Shown piece by piece: positions 60,498 to 64,000 of a stretch of 64,000 nucleotides of DNA (within the stretch, counting starts at the first letter, position 1; every line of letters starts with the position of its first letter). Source of the stretch: Novosphingobium sp. ST904 (GTDB lineage: Bacteria > Pseudomonadota > Alphaproteobacteria > Sphingomonadales > Sphingomonadaceae). The DNA lies in NCBI RefSeq assembly GCF_001298105.1, contig NZ_LGJH01000145.1:27646-91645 (forward strand), given 5' to 3'. Made by a program: the position numbers and the translations under genes. The notes beneath the pieces are model-generated. The model did no database searches and was not told where the DNA came from. It saw only the letters and a list, made by a program, of their open reading frames with translations.

Positions 60498-61315
60498 GGT
60501 CGCGTTGACAAAATGCTTCAGCCAGAGCCTTGCTGCGGCGAGGTTGAGGAAGCTGAGGTAGGATAGCGCGGTTTTCTCGAAGCGTGTTGCGATGCGGCGC
60601 TGTTGTTTCAGGAAGCTGAACATGCGCTCGACCCGGTTGCGATCGCGGTAGCGGCGATAATCAGGATGCTCTGGTGCTTTGCGGTTCGAGCGCGGCGGGA
60701 TAACGGGTAGGATGTTTCTCAGGAGCAGGTCTTCCCGAAAGCGGTCGCCATCGTAACCCTTATCGGCGAGCAAGGCGGCAGGCTTTGGCACCGGCATAGC
60801 CATCAAGCTATCAACACCGCCGTAATCGGAAGCTTCGCCGCCTGTCAGGTGGAAGCCGAGAGGGAGGCCTTGATTGTCGCAGCGGGCGTGGACCTTGCAC
60901 GTAAAGCCGCCGCGTGATCGACCAAAAGCCTGCGCACAAGCCCCCCTTTTCCGCCAACTGCCGAGACATGGCCGCGAACCGTGGTGCTGTCGATCATGTG
61001 CTGCCAGTCGTCGGTCAGGCCGAGATCGACCAGCGTTTGCAGCATGGCATCCCAGACGCCCTGCTCAGCCCAACGGCGGAAGCGGACGTAGACCGAGTTC
61101 CACTTGCCGTATCGCTCATGCATGTCGCGCCAGGGGCAGCCAACCCGTAAGACGTGCAGCATCCCGTTCAGATAGCGTCGATTATCGCCGGCAGGACGAG
61201 CATGCCTGCCTCGCTCGGGCGGAAGCAGCGGCCCGATCAATTCCCATTCTGCGTCGCTCAGGTCGCCGCGATCCATGACTGCCCTTTCAAAAGGCAGGCT
61301 TGAATCAGAACTCAA
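60495..61315 (-). CDS. IS5-family (IS427-group) transposase, made by -1 frameshifting
   Basis: A DDE transposase in two overlapping frames. The first (ATG 61315 to stop 60845) has DLSDAEWELIGPLLPPERGR, GCPWRDMHERYG and the first Asp in MIDSTTVRG. The second supplies FGRSRGGFTCKVHARCDNQG, the second Asp in LLADKGYDGDRF and the Glu in DRNRVERMFSFLKQQRRI. They join by a -1 slip at the run AAAAGGGGGG (complement of 60942-60951), the normal device in this group. The terminal TAG stop uses the TA of the target duplication. Confidence 0.88.
60496..60513. repeat. Left terminal inverted repeat plus TA target duplication
   Basis: TA followed by GGTCGCGTTGACAAAA. With the right copy it forms a perfect 18-bp inverted repeat. 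Confidence 0.92.
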
Positions 61316-61347
61316 CTCGATTGGGAATCCCTTTTGTCAACGCGACC
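60498..61347 (-). mobile_element. Complete IS5-family insertion sequence, about 850 bp
   Basis: The ends are GGTCGCGTTGACAAAA and its exact complement, flanked on both sides by TA, the expected 2-bp target duplication. Size, terminal repeats, TA target and a two-frame transposase match the IS427 group of IS5. The element looks intact and recently inserted. It is flanked on the left by the tRNA-Glu spacer and on the right by an orphan gene tail. Confidence 0.9.
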
Positions 61348-61349
61348 TA
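61332..61349. repeat. Right terminal inverted repeat plus TA target duplication
   Basis: TTTTGTCAACGCGACC followed by TA; exact complement of the left end. Confidence 0.92.
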
Positions 61350-61353
61350 AAGG

Positions 61354-61578
61354 AGGGGGGGAGCTCTCGCCTCCTACGTCTTCAATGGCACAGGTACGGT
61401 AGATGCGGCGCAGTATGCTGCTTCCCAAGTATGGGCCTCGATTGCCGTCCCAGCAGGTTATCGCGATTTGAGCCATGTGGTCTCAAACGGAACAAGATCC
61501 TACTATGAAGGTCCCGCCAATCATGCCAGCACACGCGCAACCAAGGCACTTCAGAAATTTCTAAAAGGCCTTAAATAA
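61354..61578 (+). pseudogene. Orphan C-terminal gene fragment beside the insertion sequence
   Basis: The frame from just right of the IS reads GALASYVFNGTGTVDAAQYAA, then GYRDLSHVVSNGTRSYYEG and a basic helix ending KFLKGLK before TAA at 61576. The composition and clean ending look like the tail of a real protein, about 70 residues, not noise. The upstream part is missing: the frame meets a stop at the IS junction and the left flank does not continue it. It may be left from a phage or island gene. No family recognised. Confidence 0.5.
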
Positions 61579-61617
61579 TAAGTACTGGATTGAGAAATTC
61601 GCCACACATTACGTCCT

Positions 61618-62013
61618 TTGCATGTACTCTCTCTGATTGTGACAGCCTTCACTGCTCTAACGCTTGGAAATGCCTCTTCTGCGCGCACTGCAGCGAACGA
61701 TGCCTCACGATCTGTCAGACTTGAAGGCATGAACTATGCTCAGGGCCGGAAAATTGTACTCCACTATGGATGGAAGCCAGTGTCCGGCCCCTGTAGCGGT
61801 CCCATCAGTTCTGAAGTTTGCGAGCAATATCCTGAAATTGATGTCTGCTCTGGAGTGTTCCCCGGATACTGCGGCATGATCTTTGCAAAGGACAGTCGAT
61901 GCTTAATTCTGACCACCAAAGGCGGTGCTCCCATGGGGGAAATGGCCGATGATACGAACATTGAGCAAGTGACATTCCGGAAGGGGAATTGCGCAAAACG
62001 TTCATCAAAATAG
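61618..62013 (+). CDS. Small secreted Cys-rich protein, unknown function
   Basis: A 131-residue protein beginning at TTG with a plausible signal peptide (LSLIVTAFTALTLGNASSA). The mature part has six cysteines (GPCSGP, SEVCEQY, IDVCSGV, PGYCGM, SRCL, GNCAK), enough for three disulfides. Codon use is less GC-biased than in the chromosome to the left, fitting a transferred segment. No family recognised. The ribosome site is weak, so translation is not certain. Confidence 0.5.
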   Translation: MHVLSLIVTAFTALTLGNASSARTAANDASRSVRLEGMNYAQGRKIVLHYGWKPVSGPCSGPISSEVCEQYPEIDVCSGVFPGYCGMIFAKDSRCLILTTKGGAPMGEMADDTNIEQVTFRKGNCAKRSSK

Positions 62014-62052
62014 ATAGCAATCCCAAAAAGCAATCAAGCCCGCCACGAGAAA

Positions 62053-62086
62053 CAAGGGCAAGGGCAAGGGCAAGGGCAAGGGCAAG
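62053..62086 (+). repeat. Short tandem repeat, CAAGGG about 5.7 copies
   Basis: Uninterrupted CAAGGG units, outside any convincing gene, between the secreted-protein gene and the IS110 transposase. Too short and simple to be a CRISPR array. Confidence 0.85.
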
Positions 62087-62189
62087 TGCCTTCCGTAATC
62101 GGGGCAAGGGTTCCGGCGAACCGGGAGGCGCGGTGGTGGCGGCATCTGCGGTACAAACTGATCCTGTGAAACAACGCAGGAGACGGACG

Positions 62190-63210
62190 ATGGAGTACTT
62201 TGCGGGCCTCGACGTGTGGGTAGACGAGACGGCGATCTGTGTGGTCGACGACAAGGGCGAAGTGCATCTTCGCGTGGCGGTGCCGACGGATCCGGAGGCG
62301 GTGTACCTGGCGTTGAAACCTTATGTGCGGCGGCTGCGGCGGGTCGGCCACGAGGCCGGAGCGCTGTCGCCCTGGCTACATCCGGAACTGGCGGCGCTGG
62401 GCCTCCCTGCGGTCTGTCTGGAGACGCGCCATGTCCGTGCGGCGATGGCGGCGCAGCGCAACAAGACCGACGCGGCGGACGCCTTGGGGATCGCCCATAT
62501 CATCCGCACCGGCTGGTACCGGACGGCCTTCGTGAAAAGCGAGGCGTGCTATCGGCTGCGATTGCTGTTGACCCAGCGCCGCAACCTGAAGCGCAAATTT
62601 CTCGATCTCGAGAACAGCATCCGCCATTCGCTCAAGGCGTTCGGCATCCGGATCAAAGGGGTTGGCCGCACTGGTTTTGCCCCGGCGGTGCGCGAGGCGG
62701 TAGCGGACGACGCGTTGACCGCCGAGCTGATGGAGGCGATGCTGGCCGCGCGCGAAGCCCTGTGGATCGAGTATGGCCGGTTGCACAAGCTGGTGATCCG
62801 GGTCGTCGCGGCAAACGAGTTGTGCCGCCGCTTCCTGCAAATTCCCGGGGGTGGGGCCCATTGCGGCCCTGAGCTTCATGACGGCGATCGATGATCCGGG
62901 CCGATTCCGACGATCCCGGGATGTCGCCGCCTACTTCGGACTGACCTCTCGGCGGTGGCAGTCGGGGTCGTCGATCGATGTCCAGGGACGCATCAGCAAG
63001 GCGGGCGATGCCGACGTTCGGCGCGCGCTTTACGAGGCCGCCTCAGCGCTGCTCACGCGGTTCAAGGGCAAGGACAAACTGCGCACCTGGGGGCTGGCGC
63101 TGAGCAAGCGCGGCAATCACCGCAAGGCGACCGTGGCGGTTGCCCGCAAGCTGGCGGTGATCATGCATGCGATGTGGACGGACGGCACGTTTTACATGGG
63201 CGATGCGTAG
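62190..63210 (+). pseudogene. IS110-family transposase, broken by one extra G
   Basis: About 339 residues when restored. The N-terminal RuvC-like DEDD domain has EYFAGLDVWVDETAICVVDD and QRNKTDAADALGIAHI; the C-terminal transposase_20 domain has MTAIDDPGRFRRSRDVAAYFGL and ISKAGDADVRRALYEAA. ATG 62190 follows a CAGGAGA site. Near 62857 five G are present where four would keep the frame (IPGVGPIAAL), so the protein is split. IS110 elements do not normally use frameshifting, so this is decay or a sequence error. Element ends could not be found, as expected for this family without strong inverted repeats. Confidence 0.85.
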
Positions 63211-64000
63211 GCGAGCGCGCAGGACATCGCCGCCCGGGCCACCGTAAAAGACCTTCGGTTGCTGGGCGCGCTGGCCAAAACCGCGCCCGTCGCCAACGGC
63301 TGACAACGCCATGGGAGTGACCGCCAACCGATAGGGAGATCCGCTCCGGCGGATGAGGATCAGTGCAGACCATCGACGACGGAAAGCGCGATATCTTGCT
63401 TGCGAACGGGGCTCTTCACCGAGCGGCTCCGGAACGCGCCCAAATGCCTGTGATGTTGCTCCCTCTTGCCGATCAAAGGGTGCGCCGCGGCGGTTGGAAT
63501 GCTGCTTTGATGCAGCTGGAACAGCCCGTCGCTGAGCGCGGAGGACTGCACGGCGCACTGAACCTCGATACCGGAGACGCGCCAGCACGGCTTGAGACCT
63601 CTGCGGAATGGCGCGGACGACTGCGATGGCGTAGAATGGAGAAGTGGCGATGGCGACGAAGATGAAAGCACTGGAACCGATTAGGACCGCAAGATAAAAG
63701 GAATGCCCCCCGCGGGGTAACCTATTGTCCGCACATCGTTTTTTGAGGAGATTGATGGCACCATGGGGAGAATCATGGTGCCATCGTGGTGATAGATGGG
63801 CTGTAAAGCACTGTAATTACGGCTTCTTTTACGAGTTCCGGATGGAGCCATGCCGGAAATCAGGGGGCAGGGCCCAGGGCTTCCTGAAAAAGCCGTAGCG
63901 CGGTGACGTTGTGCAGTCCGACGTCGTCGATGGTGATGCCCAGGGTACCCATCCGTGATCTGCCCCCTTCTGAGTCGTCCAAAATAACAGAGATTTTGGA
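63211..64000. other. Right-edge region without a recognised gene
   Basis: About 790 bp. The first part may be the 3' end of the IS110-type element. A 100-codon frame at 63363-63665 is open but repetitive and Arg-rich with no similarity. A 30-codon frame on the minus strand (63860-63952; TLGITIDDVGLHNVTALRLF) looks more protein-like but is unrecognised. AGGGGGCAG at 63862 and CTGCCCCCT at 63960 form an inverted pair around it. Confidence 0.4.
63754..63785. repeat. Perfect 12-bp inverted repeat
   Basis: GATGGCACCATG and CATGGTGCCATC are separated by 8 nt. It could form a hairpin or serve as an operator or insertion-element end. There is no T tract, so it is not a typical terminator. Confidence 0.6.

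Noticed and set aside
62053..62086. CAAGGG tandem repeat considered as a CRISPR array
   Set aside because: Units are 6 bp with no spacers; it is a simple repeat.
63363..63665. 100-codon + strand frame near the right edge
   Set aside because: Arg/Trp-rich repetitive C-terminus, no ribosome site and overlapping frames on both strands; not a credible gene.

Overview
The window looks like chromosome of a GC-rich sphingomonad alphaproteobacterium, probably Novosphingobium or a close relative. This rests on gene content and order (trp-moaC-moeA-lexA, comEC, gltX, gltA; a long nuo operon running into birA-coaX-rnj), on sphingomonad-type families (DUF1178, DUF1467, DUF2336-like), and on a perfect alphaproteobacterial SOS box (GTTC-N7-GTTC) before lexA. 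The genus is inferred from protein recognition, not from a search.

Layout. 0-8.6 kb: end of an M61/PDZ protease, a Tat-exported glycerophosphodiesterase, tRNA-Arg(CCT), DUF1178, a nitrilase-family amidase, glutaredoxin, Hsp20, an AEC transporter, pyrG, secG and tpiA. 8.9-18.1 kb: one tightly packed + strand run, ppiD-trpE-(lipoprotein glycosidase)-trpG-trpD-trpC-moaC-moeA, then SOS-controlled lexA. 18.2-23.2 kb: comEC, divergent from gltX-gltA. 23.4-30.3 kb: the least understood part. It holds a sensor-kinase-like protein without the phospho-accepting His, a DUF2336-like protein, a nucleotidyltransferase-like membrane protein and an Hpt-like protein that also lacks its His, all divergent from an 885-residue membrane-anchored coiled-coil protein. 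30.4-48.8 kb: one long minus-strand block, nuoA-N with two extra small genes between nuoD and nuoE, followed by birA, coaX, rnj and a DUF1467 gene. 49.2-60.1 kb: thiolase, SH3 protein, hydroxyacid dehydrogenase, a divergent Amt, DUF805, a MaoC-like dehydratase, nitronate monooxygenase, an AHH nuclease-like gene, a flavodoxin and recJ. From tRNA-Glu at 60.3 kb to the end the sequence looks like a mobile or island region: an intact IS5-family element with its TA duplication, an orphan gene tail, a small secreted Cys-rich protein and a broken IS110-family transposase.

Sequence quality. At least eight ordinary genes carry a single-base frameshift: the kinase-like gene, birA, nuoL, nuoF, thiolase, hydroxyacid dehydrogenase, the AHH gene, and lexA near its 3' end. 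Seven are loss of one G or C from a GG or CC step and one is an extra T. Several hit genes that are normally essential or single copy, so consensus errors are more likely than true mutations. Those genes are annotated over their full restored extent, except lexA, which is given as it reads.

Best candidates for new biology: the His-less kinase/Hpt cluster at 23.7-30.3 kb, the Amt lacking the second pore histidine, the lipoprotein glycosidase inside the trp operon, and the tRNA-Glu-linked region at the right edge.
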